DNA from: Panagrolaimus kolymaensis
Lineage: Eukaryota > Nematoda > Chromadorea > Rhabditida > Panagrolaimidae
Direction of reading: 5' to 3'
NCBI GenBank assembly: GCA_028622995.1
Contig: JAJQJQ010000002.1
Location: 2,542,001 to 2,606,000, forward strand
DNA: 64,000 nucleotides
Below the pieces are notes generated by a model that saw only the letters and a list, made by a program, of their open reading frames with translations, did no database searches and was not told the DNA's origin. The number at the start of each line of letters is the position of its first letter. The first letter of the stretch is position 1. Made by a program: the position numbers and the translations under genes. Shown piece after piece: positions 13,501 to 25,035 of this stretch.

Positions 13501-16500
13501 TTTTTTTTATTTATAAAATCTTGCCTTTAAAAAATCTTAGTTGATGATACTAAAAATAAGCAAAAAATAAAAAAGAGCTTAATACTTTAATAAGGTTTTC
13601 TAAATTATTAGATTTTGGTACTAAAAAAATATCAGTTTCCTTGTAAACAAGCTCAAAACAAAATATTTGCAAGGCTTTATAAATTCGAATTATCTTTCAT
13701 TTTGGGCGGTTATTTTTTTAATTGACCTTTTATAGTTGCTGATTCTCAGAACTATAGGAATTAACATTATAATAGAGGCTTTCCGGTTAAGCCATGTAAA
13801 GGTTTTACGTTGTTAAAACATAGATAAATCTCTTAAATGCGCTCAATAAACTCTTTACTTTGAACCACCGACAACAAAATTGAAAAAAAACTTTTAAATT
13901 TACTTCGATTAAGCAGACTAGTTTCAAACTTGATTCCTTTGGGATTTTGAAAGCTGTAATAAAATTTATTTTATTTTTCTTTGATGACGGTGAACTTTAA
14001 GTGGAAGGAATTCAAAATAAAATAGTAATCATTTTATTCCATGATTCTCAATTTTTTTTTGTATTGTTTTTTGTACCTTTGTTCTGACTCACCTTCAGCG
14101 TTGTTCCACAAACTTGAGTACTTCGACCTTTCCCGCTTCCAACAATGTGGTAGGTACTAAGAACAAGCAAAAAATAGAATTTAGTAAAATAAGATTTTCT
14201 TTAACATTATTAGAGATTTTTAAAGTATCAAACAACTATCTTTTTTTAAGAATGTTTTTTTATTAGAAACGCTCAATTTAAATAATTTTTAAAAAGCATA
14301 TTAGTAATGGCTTAGAGCTTAATGAAATTTTCTTTTTTAAATTTTCCCGACTATTTTTTATTTTGTTTTTTAAATTTTGCTATTTTTAAACCATTCATTT
14401 TATTTACTTTATTACCATAAAGAAAAGCAAGCGAGATGAAAAATATTTTTAGTTTTGGTCAAAGAATACATTTCTTTTTGGAAATGGCTTCTTCTTCTTC
14501 GTCTGTTGCTGCTGCTTCTTTGAGTACAAAAAACAACAACTCATTTTTCTTTTCTATAGTTTTAAGACGACTCACAATTTTCTTTCATAGGATTAATCTT
14601 AGCCCTTTTTCAAAAGGTACATATTTTTACTTCAAAACAATGATCATGGGCTTTTTATTCTATATCTTTTTTAAGGTCAGTCACCCAAAATACACTTTAT
14701 TTATTTGTATTCTAAAATTGGCGTTTTTTAAATCAATCTTTTTTCTTCGACGTCTAAATCTCTGTGTCATTTATTTTTTATTATTTTATTTTTCATCATC
14801 GCATAAGTAAAAAGCAGATTACGGTAGCTGCTTCTTTATTTAAAAGGCAAACGAATGACATATTTTATTTTTATTTCTTTCAGTTGAGTAAGAAAGAAGA
14901 AATGCGTAAAGTAAAAAAGGGAGTTAAAAAGTCTTATTTTTCTCACATTTCTTTTCTCTTTCACTATCATCATTACCAAGCATATTCTTCACATTCCCTT
15001 CAATATATTTTAAATGACTTCCTAGTTTAATTTTTTTAGGTTTGATAAATATATATTAAAGAAATTTATTTTTTTATTTAGTTTTCAAAGTTCAGAAAAA
15101 TTATTTTCATCTTCCATTCTATCATTTATTTTGTTTGTTTATAAATTTTCCCATGAGACTGTTTTACTAATTTATAATATAACGGATGTCTCAAAACAAC
15201 AACCAAACTTATAAACATTTGAATGGAGTAAAAACTTTTTGTTATTTTCATTCTTGGCATGTCCCTCACTTCCTTGTATTCCGTAGGAGCTTTAAAAAGG
15301 TTAAGTTTCAATAAGAGAATATTTTAGGATTTTGGGTTTTGATATTAAAGTTTCTTTAGAATGGCAAAATTAAAGCTTTTGTTTTATTTAAGTTAGTTTT
15401 TTGCAAAAAAAAAAAAAACATTTTCTTTTTTTGGAATTTCTTTGTTCTTTTTTGGTTATAAAAAAAATAGTAAAGTAATTACTTTAACCAAATTACTCCA
15501 TTATAAGAAAAAGGTTTTCGGCTAAAACAAATATGCATTCTTTTGGCGTTATTTTTTGTAGCTAAAATTATAGCCAACAATTAAGCTTAAAATTATTTAA
15601 AACTTATAATTATTAAATTTCATTTTTGTGGTAGAAGTTTATAGTCCAAATAGTTCAAAAACGAGTCTAATCAAATTTTGAACAAATCAGAGCTTAGAAA
15701 AATGCACTTTAATTTTATCCCTTTTTCATATTTCTAAGAAATGTTACGAATTAAATCCACAAAAATAAAGACAACAAAATTTATTTTTATAAAAGCCAGC
15801 GAATACAATTTATTTGAACGCAAGATACAAAGTAAAAAAAGCTAAATTTTATTTTCGACAAAAAACTTTTTTATTGAAAAATAGTTATAAACATTAAAAA
15901 TTGACGTTGTTTATTTATTTTCAAATTTGCAGAGCTTTTAATTTTGCTATTTAAAATAAGGTTTTTATACGCGATTGAGGGTCATATCTTGGTTATCATG
16001 AAAACACGAGACGAGGTAATCGTATTTTGTGTTTTTTTACCTTCCTTTTATTTTTCGTTATTTAATCTTCTTCATTTTTATAAATAAAATTACTCAAATT
16101 TTATCACAAATTACTTTTTTATTTATGAAAAGTTAGTTAAATTATAAAAAGCCTTTTTGAATCACTTCCATCCATATAAAACACAATGAATTTTATTTTC
16201 AAAGGTCCAAGTTTTTCTGAAAAGTGACTGATTTAAATTTTTCTTAAACTCACTGAATGAAAACAATTGTCGCTCCTTCGTATATGTTTTTTTTCTAAAT
16301 TTGTTTATTTTAAGACATTTTTAGAGGGTGTAAAAGAAGTGTATTTTTTTGACGTAAAAAAGAATAAAATGGGAATGCCATTATTAGCGTGAAAAAAATC
16401 CACAAAAAAAAAAGAATGAAAGAAAAAAACATATTAAAAGAAAATTCCTTATTAGGTGCCATTGTCCTTAAAAAATAACTCCTGATCTTTAGATAAAATT

Positions 16501-17595
16501 GAAACTTCCGAAAAAAGTTTTCGGCAATTGAGAAAAAAAATGTTTTTGACATCGACCGAAGAAACAAAGTTGGTTCACGTTTCTTTATTTATTTTTTGGT
16601 GGCACTTTTCACTCACTTTTTTTTAAAAGGGCATCAATCCGTAAGCAATTTTTGTTGGAAGAATTTTTTTCATGCTAAAGTTTTTTTGTTAACGCTTTTT
16701 TGGATACACTTACTCTTTCTTTTTTTATGACGCAGCATCTCTTTGGTAAATCTTACTTTTGAAGGATAGTTTCCCACGACTTTTTATGCCCCAAGCTTTG
16801 ATATATGTAGAAAATGTTAAATAAGGAAATTATAGTAGAAGGAGTAAGGATTGAGAGCTCAGACTAAAAAATGAAGAAGAAGAAAAAATAAATCAGCTGA
16901 CTTCTTAGAGAATTTTGGAATGTTTGAAAATTTTTTCGTGAGACTATAAACGTTTAGAAGCTTATCATTTTGGTATTTGAAAAAATTAATAATTTTTCAT
17001 TTCTTTAAAAGCTCCGCAGACACTACGTTCCCAACATCTTTACAAATGGCTTAATAAAATCCTTGTTCTCTGATATTTTTTACATTATGTTTCAAAAATT
17101 TATATTCTTTTGTGTTGTTTCCATCCACCCATTTCGATAAAATAAAATAAAAAACGTATGCGTTCGCGTCACACTTTTCTTTTTTGCTTTTTTTTCTTTT
17201 CCTTAATTGGCTTTACTTCTTCAGCCTCTTCCATCCATCCTTTCAGCATTTTTTGGGAGTCATTTTAAATAGTTAAAAAAAATGTATGTTAAAAAAAAGT
17301 GCAGTAAAGACGATGGCTTGCCTTCTTCCACTATCAAAAAGAAAAAAATGGATTCCCTCATTTTTGTTCTTTAAATTTTCTAAAAAAAATTGTATTTTAT
17401 CTTTAAAATTTTTTTTAAATCTTTTCCTATTTTTTTGCGGGATTTATGTTTGTTTTTCACGCGACAGACCAAAAAAAACCAATGGTAACATTTTTTAAAT
17501 TTAATTCCATACAAAATCTTTTTTAGCTTTGAACTTTTATCATTTTGTTTTTCTAGATTTTAGCTAACATACATTCATATTATTAATTTTAAAAA
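4542..17595. other. 13-kb stretch without a convincing coding gene
   Basis: Mostly very AT-rich sequence with long homopolymers. Open frames in it are low-complexity or lack a plausible start. GC-richer, promoter-like islands lie at 4840-5050 (pyrimidine-rich) and 5680-6125; the latter has GCAGCAG runs, ATTGG boxes and a GGAACCTTCT heat-shock-like element near 6101. Isolated strong splice donors on the minus strand occur at 5221, 9290 and 14093. A spliced-looking 64-nt island is at 14093-14156. Short GC-richer islands without identity are at 11405-11480, 12585-12640 and 15961-16015. These could be untranslated upstream exons or enhancers of Tribbles, or of an unrecognised gene. Confidence 0.5.
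14093..14156 (-). other. Candidate isolated exon (64 nt)
   Basis: On the minus strand this segment lies between an acceptor (TTGTTCTTAG) and an excellent donor (AAG|GTGAGT). It is open in phase, reading TYHIVGSGKGRSTQVCGTTL followed by K. The plus strand is also splice-bounded: acceptor CACCTTCAG, exon 14099-14149, donor GTG|GTAGGT. Its composition differs sharply from the AT-rich flanks. I do not recognise the peptide. It may be an upstream exon of Tribbles (same strand) or part of an unseen gene. Confidence 0.3.
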
Positions 17596-20500
17596 ATGAC
17601 GAGTGATTCAGATTATTTTATGGGAAATGATACATCTGAAATTGATGGATTACAAACATTGGATATCAAACCGCCGCCAGTTCAACATTGGTGTTTTGAT
17701 TTTATAATATTTTATCGTTCATTTGATGATGAACAATCCAAACAAGTTGTATCACAGTTGGAAGATTATTCAAAATTTAGTTTTGGTGTAAATGGCCTCG
17801 TTTCAACTTTACTTGCAATGTTTGGTCTTATAGGAAATTTTTTACTTGTTCATCAAATATATCGTACTCGATATTTTTCTCGACGATTAGCATGCCATTT
17901 AGTGATGTTATGTTGTTGGGATATGGCCCTATTATTTTCTTGCCTATTTACTTATGGAATTTCTTGTTTATATTATGGCATCATACCATTTGTTGGAATA
18001 GTTGCATATTTATTGTATTTTTTTCAACCCTTTGCAAGTTTTTGTATTACTGGAACCATTTGGCAGGTTCTCGCTATTACAGTTGAAAGGTAAAAATTTA
18101 TATGCACTCGTCAGTCTCATGTTCGAATTTGCCCTTTTTCAAAAAAGGATTTAATTCAATTTGCAACTATCAAAAGACTTATTTAAATCCTTTTATTTAT
18201 CCAATGGCGTCAATAAAAAAAATTTTTGAGCTAAAAAAGAAAATTAATAACAACATATTTTTGGATATAAAAAAAATATTTATAACAACAAACATTATAA
18301 AAATAGAGGCCATACAAAGATCAACTTTTTGTGCTGTTATCATCATAGACCAAAATCCATAATAAACAATTAAAAATGTTTTTTAAGATATATGGCTGTT
18401 TCGCGTCCATTGGAACAACGAACTCGAAATGCTCAATTTTCTGTGAGAGCCATTTGTATTGGAATTGTTGTATTTGCAGCACTTTTAAATATTTCTCCAA
18501 TGATTTTTGAGCATGAACTCACAGATTGTTATGAAATGATGCCAAATCATGAATATAAAGTTCGAACCATGATTATTCCAAAATCTGTTATTTATGTGCA
18601 ATATTATGCCATTTGTAAGTTTAAAAGATCTCGAAAAACATAACATTCAAATTTTTTTAGTGGTGCATTTGGTTCCCGATATAATTTTCCGTGCTCCAAC
18701 TCCAATCATTTTAATTGCAATTTTAACTGTTCGAACTCTTCAAATTTGTTCCAATCGGACAATTGGAATGCAAACAATTCATGCTAGGCGCAATGTACCT
18801 TACATGCTTACGGTTAGCTTTTTGAGAAAATTTTCCACTAAGAACTTGAACTTAAATTTTTTTAATTAAATTTTAATCTGTTTTCAGATTTTAAATATTA
18901 AATTTATTTTATGTAACACTTTGTATATGTTTAATACAATTTTAATGGAAGTTCTTGGCTACGGTGGAAAAGTTTCGTAAGTTTTTTTTATATTTTAATT
19001 TAATTGGTTTAAAAAAATGTGTTAAAAAAGTGGCTTCATTAGGAAGAGGACAAGGAAACTTCAAAATTTTTCATTTTCTTTTTTCTCTCACTTTTGATTT
19101 CAAACAATGGTCTCCTCATTATCACGTGTTATCCCGGTCGAATGCCCTAAAATTGGCTAAAATCTTTATGGCAGTTTTCCCAGAAAAATAATATAATAAA
19201 AAGTTTCACCACCATTGTTTTTGTCATACTAGAATTAACGAAAAGAATAGGAAAAGGTTTGGGAGAGAAATGGAGCAAAACTAAGGGGCTTAAAACACAT
19301 AGAGAATACAGAGAACGTTGAAAGATTAATTTATTTCTTTTTAATAAAAGTTGTTAAGGAGGATTTAACATATAAGCAGACATGGGAAGGTCTATCTTTA
19401 ATGCTTTATTGCATGAAAATGTTGAACAAATTTTTCATTCATAAGTCAAAAAAGATGAATCAAAATATTTTTTAGAAGCACTCAAACTGAACTCGAAATC
19501 AAACAATACATTCAATCATTGTATTTAACGGATTTTTCCAACATGCTTTTGGCCCTTCATAGTGCAACAAATTGGCTCATTTTTTATCATTGGCCTAGTT
19601 TAACGAAAACTAAAAAATATTCCAATTTGACTCTCACTTCCCATAACAATTCAAAAACACAAATCATCGATCCAGAATCTGCAGAACTTTTGCTTTCACG
19701 ATTCTCAGCAAACAAACGCCGAATTTGCACTGAAATGCTTTCCACCGTAAGTTGTTAAATAAACTTTTGTTAATGATCCTAAAAACAAATATTCATCTAT
19801 TTTTAGCTTTGCGTTGATACTCCCGATATAGCAGCTCTTTGCGTGGGAAAGGATTATACTCAATGTAAAACAAAGGAGCATTTTGCTCAACATATTAAAA
19901 TTCAAAAGCATGGCGCACAATTAGCTGACATCATTGGTAAATTTCATTATGCAAATTTTCTCATTCATAACCTCAAAAAACTATTTTTTAGAAGGAGTAT
20001 TATTGAGTCTCATTAACAAAAATTGTTCAACTGGTGAAATTCGAGAACTTTGTCGCACGATTGGTTATGAGCATTATGAGATCAATTTGCATTGCTCTGC
20101 TCAGCAATGGAAACTTGTGAGGGATGTACTCGTCCACGCAATAACCCAATCAAATTATCCAAAGTGAGTAAAACAAAACAAAAAATGTGGAAAAAAACGT
20201 GACTTTAAAAAGTTTCAGATGGCATGGAAGCAAAGTTTATCAATCGGGAACTGCGAACCTTCAAAAAACATTTATTAAAGTTTTTAATTTTGCACTTCGT
20301 GAAATGAAAAGTGGAGCTCTTTGTGCTGTCGTGGATGCTTCTCACCCACATCTCCGACAAAAAACTGTTGATCGCACGATTTCATCCAAACTTAATGATA
20401 AACCCAACACTGTAACCCTTCCTAAAAAATCTCCCATGGGAATACTTCGCACTTGTGAATCTCTTTCATTTATGTTTCCACGTGCAACAAGTCTTGATTT

Positions 20501-20708
20501 ACAAACACCAACCACAACGACAACTTCACCACCTGGCTCTCGAAATAGCCGGTTTCCTTCCCAAGCCACTGGAAAATCCCATTCTTTGGATACTGAAGAT
20601 CATACATTTAGCAATGGATGTTCCACTCAACCCAGCGCTATCAGCATTTACGATCTCGAACAATTAAAATTTACGGATTGTTGCAATGGCAAAACATACG
20701 TTATTTAA
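17596..20708 (+). CDS. glb-33: GLB-33-type chimera: 7TM neuropeptide receptor fused to a globin domain
   Basis: Eight exons, 17596-18089, 18388-18614, 18661-18812, 18888-18976, 19476-19746, 19807-19936, 19992-20163 and 20219-20708, give 674 residues. Residues about 62-360 are a rhodopsin-family 7TM core: GN motif in TM1 (N81), ERY at 164-166 in place of DRY, and NWLIFY at 353-358 in place of NPxxY. Residues about 392-540 are a globin fold. KHG at 445-447 puts His446 at the distal E7 position, and IGYEHYEI puts His482 at the proximal heme-binding F8 position. A Ser/Thr/Pro-rich tail follows. C. elegans GLB-33 has this same receptor-globin fusion, is neuronal, and belongs to the FMRFamide-receptor-like group. 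The fused protein probably couples heme redox or gas chemistry to G-protein signalling. The start is the first ATG, behind TTTTTCTAG at 17556. Confidence 0.93.
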
Positions 20709-21004
20709 TTTTATTTATTTTTTTCCAAAATCCGCATTATTTTTTATATCAAAAATTTGATAAAGTTTACGGGTGTTTTAAATAAATAAATAATAAAAAC
20801 CAAATACATTGAAATGCTTCATTATGCAGAAGTACCATAAAAATACAGAATTATTAATTTCAACCATCATTGAATAAGAGAAACGCATCTTAAAACGAAA
20901 AGTTTTCTATGGCGCGCATTTTTGCGTCTAAAAAATAATCCAAAAAATTTTTCAAACAAAATTTTATTGAAACAAATTAGCCAATTATTTGATTTTCATC
21001 AATA
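20709..21004. other. Glb-33 3' UTR and short intergenic gap
   Basis: AT-rich. Overlapping AATAAA-type poly(A) signals lie about 70-85 bp after the glb-33 stop (AAATAAATAAATAATAAAAA, 20780-20799). The next gene starts on the same strand about 210 bp later; I see no feature that would prove an operon. Confidence 0.5.
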
Positions 21005-21506
21005 ATGCCTCCTGCCAAAGATGTTACAGGTAAAATTTATTATTATTTCAACTAAATTCTTATTATTTTTTAGATGAATATGCTCCTCTCTATAAATCTA
21101 TTGGAGAAAAATCAAAAGAACTTTTTGGTCTTGCTGAAGAAGCAAATGGAGTAATTCAAGAATTAGTGGTTCAAGAAGAAGTTACACATGATCAAATTGA
21201 ATCCATCTATAGACAAAGATATTCTTCTGAATTGTATCGTTTGGTAAATGTTATCATTTTATTTTGTATCAAGTTTATGTAATATTTTTTCAGAAAAATG
21301 CTCCCATTAAAGTGGATGTTCCTCAAATTGATTTGAATGATTTTTATAGAAAGCTTGATGAAATGGACGAAGCAAAAATGGGAAAGAACAAGCATGACCA
21401 AGAATTGATGCAACAAATCGATGAAAAACGTGAGCAAATCTCTGCAATCGAAGACGCTTTACGAAAGAAACTTGAAATAATCAATTCTGCCAAACGTCTT
21501 TTTTAA
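21005..21506 (+). CDS. Small coiled-coil protein, unknown function
   Basis: Three exons, 21005-21029, 21074-21243 and 21294-21506, encode 135 residues with consistent phases (1, then 0). The protein is highly charged and almost wholly helical in pattern, with a heptad-like C-terminal coil (about residues 95-130) ending in NSAKRLF. It has no signal peptide or membrane segment. The short conserved-looking N-terminus (MPPAKDVTDEYAPLYKSI) and C-terminal coil are reminiscent of small Mediator or other complex subunits such as MED30. I cannot place it firmly, so the function is left open. It lies tail-to-tail with SURF1, with stop codons 55 bp apart. Confidence 0.8.
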
Positions 21507-21561
21507 TTTATTTTTTATATATTTTCTTTTTCACTATTATAAAAAACAAATAAATCCTATT

Positions 21562-22786
21562 TTAACGACAAAATTTCATAAACCACATTGCTGATGTTAT
21601 AGCACTAAGAGAAAACCATGTTAGAAGATAATTCACATGTTCATTTCTGACATTGATATTTGTTTGACCTCCGATTGGACCATTTGGTTGTGAAAATTCA
21701 TAAGTTAATTCGACGTAGATTGGATAAGCATCACAATGTTTTGCCATTTCTTCAAAGTTTCTGTAATACCATACGTTTCGTTCAGGAATGTTTTCACCAA
21801 TAAATTGAGGTCTCTAAAAGCTTATGCATTCAACAAAAATATCAATGAAAGATACAACATACATTTTCACTTTTTCGAATGATAGCTTCTATTTCAACTC
21901 TTGATTTAAGAGGTGGTGGAATCGAATGTAATCCAGAATGAGATAACCATCCCCGATTAACCATAATGACAAGACTGAAATGAACATATTATTAATGAAT
22001 AAAGTTTGTTTAATCTTACTTTGAGTTGGCCAGGCGAAAAGGAGTAATTACATGTCCACCATGACTACTCGAATCAGCATCACCCGCAAGACCTGCATGC
22101 TTTTGCTTATATCCTTTATCAAATCGACCACGAGGAGCAATAACAAATTCTTTCTCTGGTAAATATTCACCACGTAATTTGACTTTTTGATATTCATATT
22201 TTCCAAGTTCTTCAAGTCTGCAAAAGTTTTCATTCTATTAACTCATGTTCAAACATCAAAACCACCTACTCATTAATAGGAAATTCAATTGCTTCTTTAG
22301 TTGTTTTCTCTTCTAATTCTTTGATTAAAGCTAATTTCCATTTTAAACGTTGAGCTTGCCAGCAACCTAAAAAAGTTTCAAACAATAATAACTATAAAAA
22401 ATAAAGAAGTAAAATTTACTTACCAAGAGCAAAGGCAGTCCCAGGAATAATCTAAAAAATAAAATGATGAAGACCTCGATTCCATTGAGAATAATAAAAA
22501 AAAAACTTTCTCACCAACAATAGCAATGAACTTGCTTCAAATTTATTCTTTTTATTACCTCTGCCTCCAGAACTTTGACCAGAAGGTTCATTCAACTAAA
22601 AACATTTTTATTGCAAAATTGTCCAAAAATAACATTTATAAAAAAAACCTTTATAATGTTTGAATCAAATCTGTCTCGCTTCGTGGTTTTAATATCATTT
22701 GAAATACTGTAACTGCAAATTCTGGAACATGATGGAATTGTTTTTGAAAGATAACGAATCAAAAAATCATTCATTTTTGCTTGCAT
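21562..22786 (-). CDS. sft-1: SURF1-like cytochrome c oxidase assembly factor
   Basis: Seven exons, 22786-22649, 22595-22515, 22451-22424, 22366-22270, 22217-22020, 21974-21863 and 21813-21562, give 301 residues, the usual SURF1 size. SURF1 sits in the inner mitochondrial membrane and helps insert heme a into cytochrome c oxidase subunit 1. A basic, Ser-rich N-terminus fits a mitochondrial presequence. A first membrane segment (SSLLLLIIPGTAFALG) leads into CWQAQRLKWK. The intermembrane domain contains LRGEYLPEKE and VNRGWL, both family hallmarks. The C-terminal membrane segment is NEHVNYLLTWFSLSAITSAM. The start is the first in-frame ATG; a second Met four codons later is possible. Confidence 0.95.
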
Positions 22787-23704
22787 TTTTCTTTTTTTGA
22801 TGTTCAACAACTTTTTTCATTAAAATTTTTTATTTCTTTTTTTCGCTTTAGGAATTTTTTTATATGGACATTGAAAGGATTACATACCGAATGCACCTAC
22901 CAATAAGTAAATTACAATGAATGTGTGAATCAGATATTTTGTATTTTAACACTTTTTTTATTTAATTCTATTACTTAATAATTACACAAAAAAAGAAAAG
23001 AAAAAATTCTAAACATTGGTAATATTCTTGCAAAAAGCCATTTTTTCTGACTTTCATTATTAAAAATGTAAAAAGCCTCCTCCAACCATGATGAAAGAGA
23101 AAAGCTTGAGAACTTTTTATAAATTCTTTTCAAATTCTTTATTTCTTAGGTTTTAAACTTAAATTTCGACATTTTGTAACAAATTTAAAAAAGGGTATTA
23201 TGATAAGCCATAGACAGAAGACAATTAGTGTGTCATGTAATACGCATGTTTTGACATACGTTTGCAATAAAAAAAATTGTAATAATTATTTTAACTTTGA
23301 ACAAAGATACTTATAAAGTTTTTTATTTGGTGCATAAATATTTTTAAAAAAGTTTCCATCTTATAAAATGAAATACAATTGCGTGACGGTGAAAACGCTA
23401 ATGGCTGGCTTGCGCTCACCCACATAAAATTGGGCGGAGCAGAATTGCGCCATTTACTTTTTAGGGTTTTTTTTATTATTTTTATTTACGATAACAACTA
23501 ACTAATAAAATGCCATCCGGATATGTATGGGTTAACCCTTTATGTAAAGAAAGGATAAAAAAATTTATTCCGTGTTATTCTTTCTTCTTTGAGTAACCAG
23601 GTCACGCTTCAAGTTATTCATCAATATTTTAGTTCAAACAAATAATAAAAACTAATATTATTTAGTTAGTCAGACATTAGCTTATTTTTATACATGCTAA
23701 AAGA
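22787..23704. other. Intergenic region between divergent genes
   Basis: The divergent promoters of SURF1 (-) and the small peptide gene (+) must lie here. A GC-richer island at 23382-23450 (GTGACGGTGAAAACGC, GGGCGGAGC) is the most promoter-like part. No coding exon seen. Confidence 0.5.
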
Positions 23705-24516
23705 ATGACTTCCATGACTTCAATATATTTTATGGCTCTCATTGCTATTATAGGTATGTCGAGTTTTTTTATTTTAAAATTCTTTAAGTAAATTCAAAAT
23801 AGCTTTTTTCTAAACTTTAATATTAAATTGAGTAATAATACGGCCGAATTTCTTTAATGATTATTAAGAAGAGTCCGGACATCATTTTTGGAGTTGAAAA
23901 AAACTAAATTAGTACTATAAAACCTTCAACAAAATTGTGTTGTTTTCAAAAAATTTTCTTACAGTAACATCGCGGTTTCTTTGAAAATGCCATCTTTTTC
24001 TTTACGTCTTATTTGGCTATTGCCGTTAAAAGCATAAAAGAAATCTTCTTCGTAATAGAATTTAACTTCCTTGTTTTTTTCCTTCTAAAATAAACTTTAT
24101 CTTTGTCGTAAATCAAACTTCCTTGATTGAAGAAATTATAGTCACGTAGAAATATCTTTAAATTAAAGCAATTACGAAACACTTCTTGCTTTAGACATTT
24201 TGCATTTGTTTTAAAAAAGAAAATCAAAAATAAAGTTCATAATATTTTTAGGATTTTTAGCTTGTGTCCATTCATTCCCTATGGAAATGACAGAAGAACC
24301 ACAAAATAATAATAATTTTGGTTTAATTCCTCGACATGTAAGTTGCTCCCCTCCATAAAGTTTATGAAATATATATACTTCTTGTTGTTTTAGAATAAAC
24401 GAAGCATTTATGGCATTTATCGATACATTCCAAAAATGACCGAAAATAAAATAAAAAAAGATTATGATGACCCATTTGAAAGCAGAAGCTATGGTCGATT
24501 TTACTTTACAGAATAA
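23705..24516 (+). CDS. Small secreted peptide, probable neuropeptide precursor
   Basis: Three exons, 23705-23753, 24252-24337 and 24394-24516, encode 85 residues. The N-terminus (MTSMTSIYFMALIAIIGFLA then CVHS) is a good signal peptide. After it comes a short acidic spacer, then a dibasic NKR site (about 46-48) that would release a peptide beginning SIYGIYRYIP. A KIKK site follows, and a tail with RSYGRFYF near the end. No Gly-Lys-Arg amidation site is present, so mature peptides would have free C-termini. The first intron (498 nt) is long for this genome, a pattern often seen in peptide genes. I do not recognise a named family. Confidence 0.65.
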
Positions 24517-25035
24517 ATTAAATTATCTTTGCATATTATTTTTTTCTAATATAAATAAAAATAATAATAAAAAATTGTGATGAATTAAAAGGAAAAAACA
24601 AATACATCACGGTGTTAAATAAAATGTCAAAATTATTGACAACAAAAAAGTAAAAACAATAAGAGTTTTATTTCATCAAAAAAATATGGACACTTTTTAT
24701 TTGTAAAAAATATTTTGCCACTGTTTAAAACTACAGAAAGAAAATCTCAACAAAGTGCTTGGATTCATGTCGTTATTAGTTTTAAATATGTATTTTATGC
24801 AATACGATGTTGCACAAAAAAATTTTTACCATCGAAAAAAAAAATTTATCCACTTTGCTTTTTAACAATCCTCCAATCCAAATTTTTTGTGTTGTTCATT
24901 TTTTGTTTTATTTTTTTACCAAGCCAAAAAAATGCAAATATTTTCAGTTTTCATAATTACCTACATACACACAAAATAAATCTTTGATTCAAACATATTC
25001 AACCTCTTTCTTCGTCTTCATATGTATGTACAATA
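24517..25035. other. 3' UTR and intergenic gap
   Basis: Very AT-rich, with several AATAAA-like signals at 24550-24575. No coding exon recognised; an open frame at 24715-24987 is low-complexity and lacks an ATG start. Confidence 0.5.

Noticed and set aside
18102..18362. 86-codon frame between glb-33 exons 1 and 2
   Set aside because: It lies in an intron; splicing 18089 to 18388 restores the ERY motif exactly.
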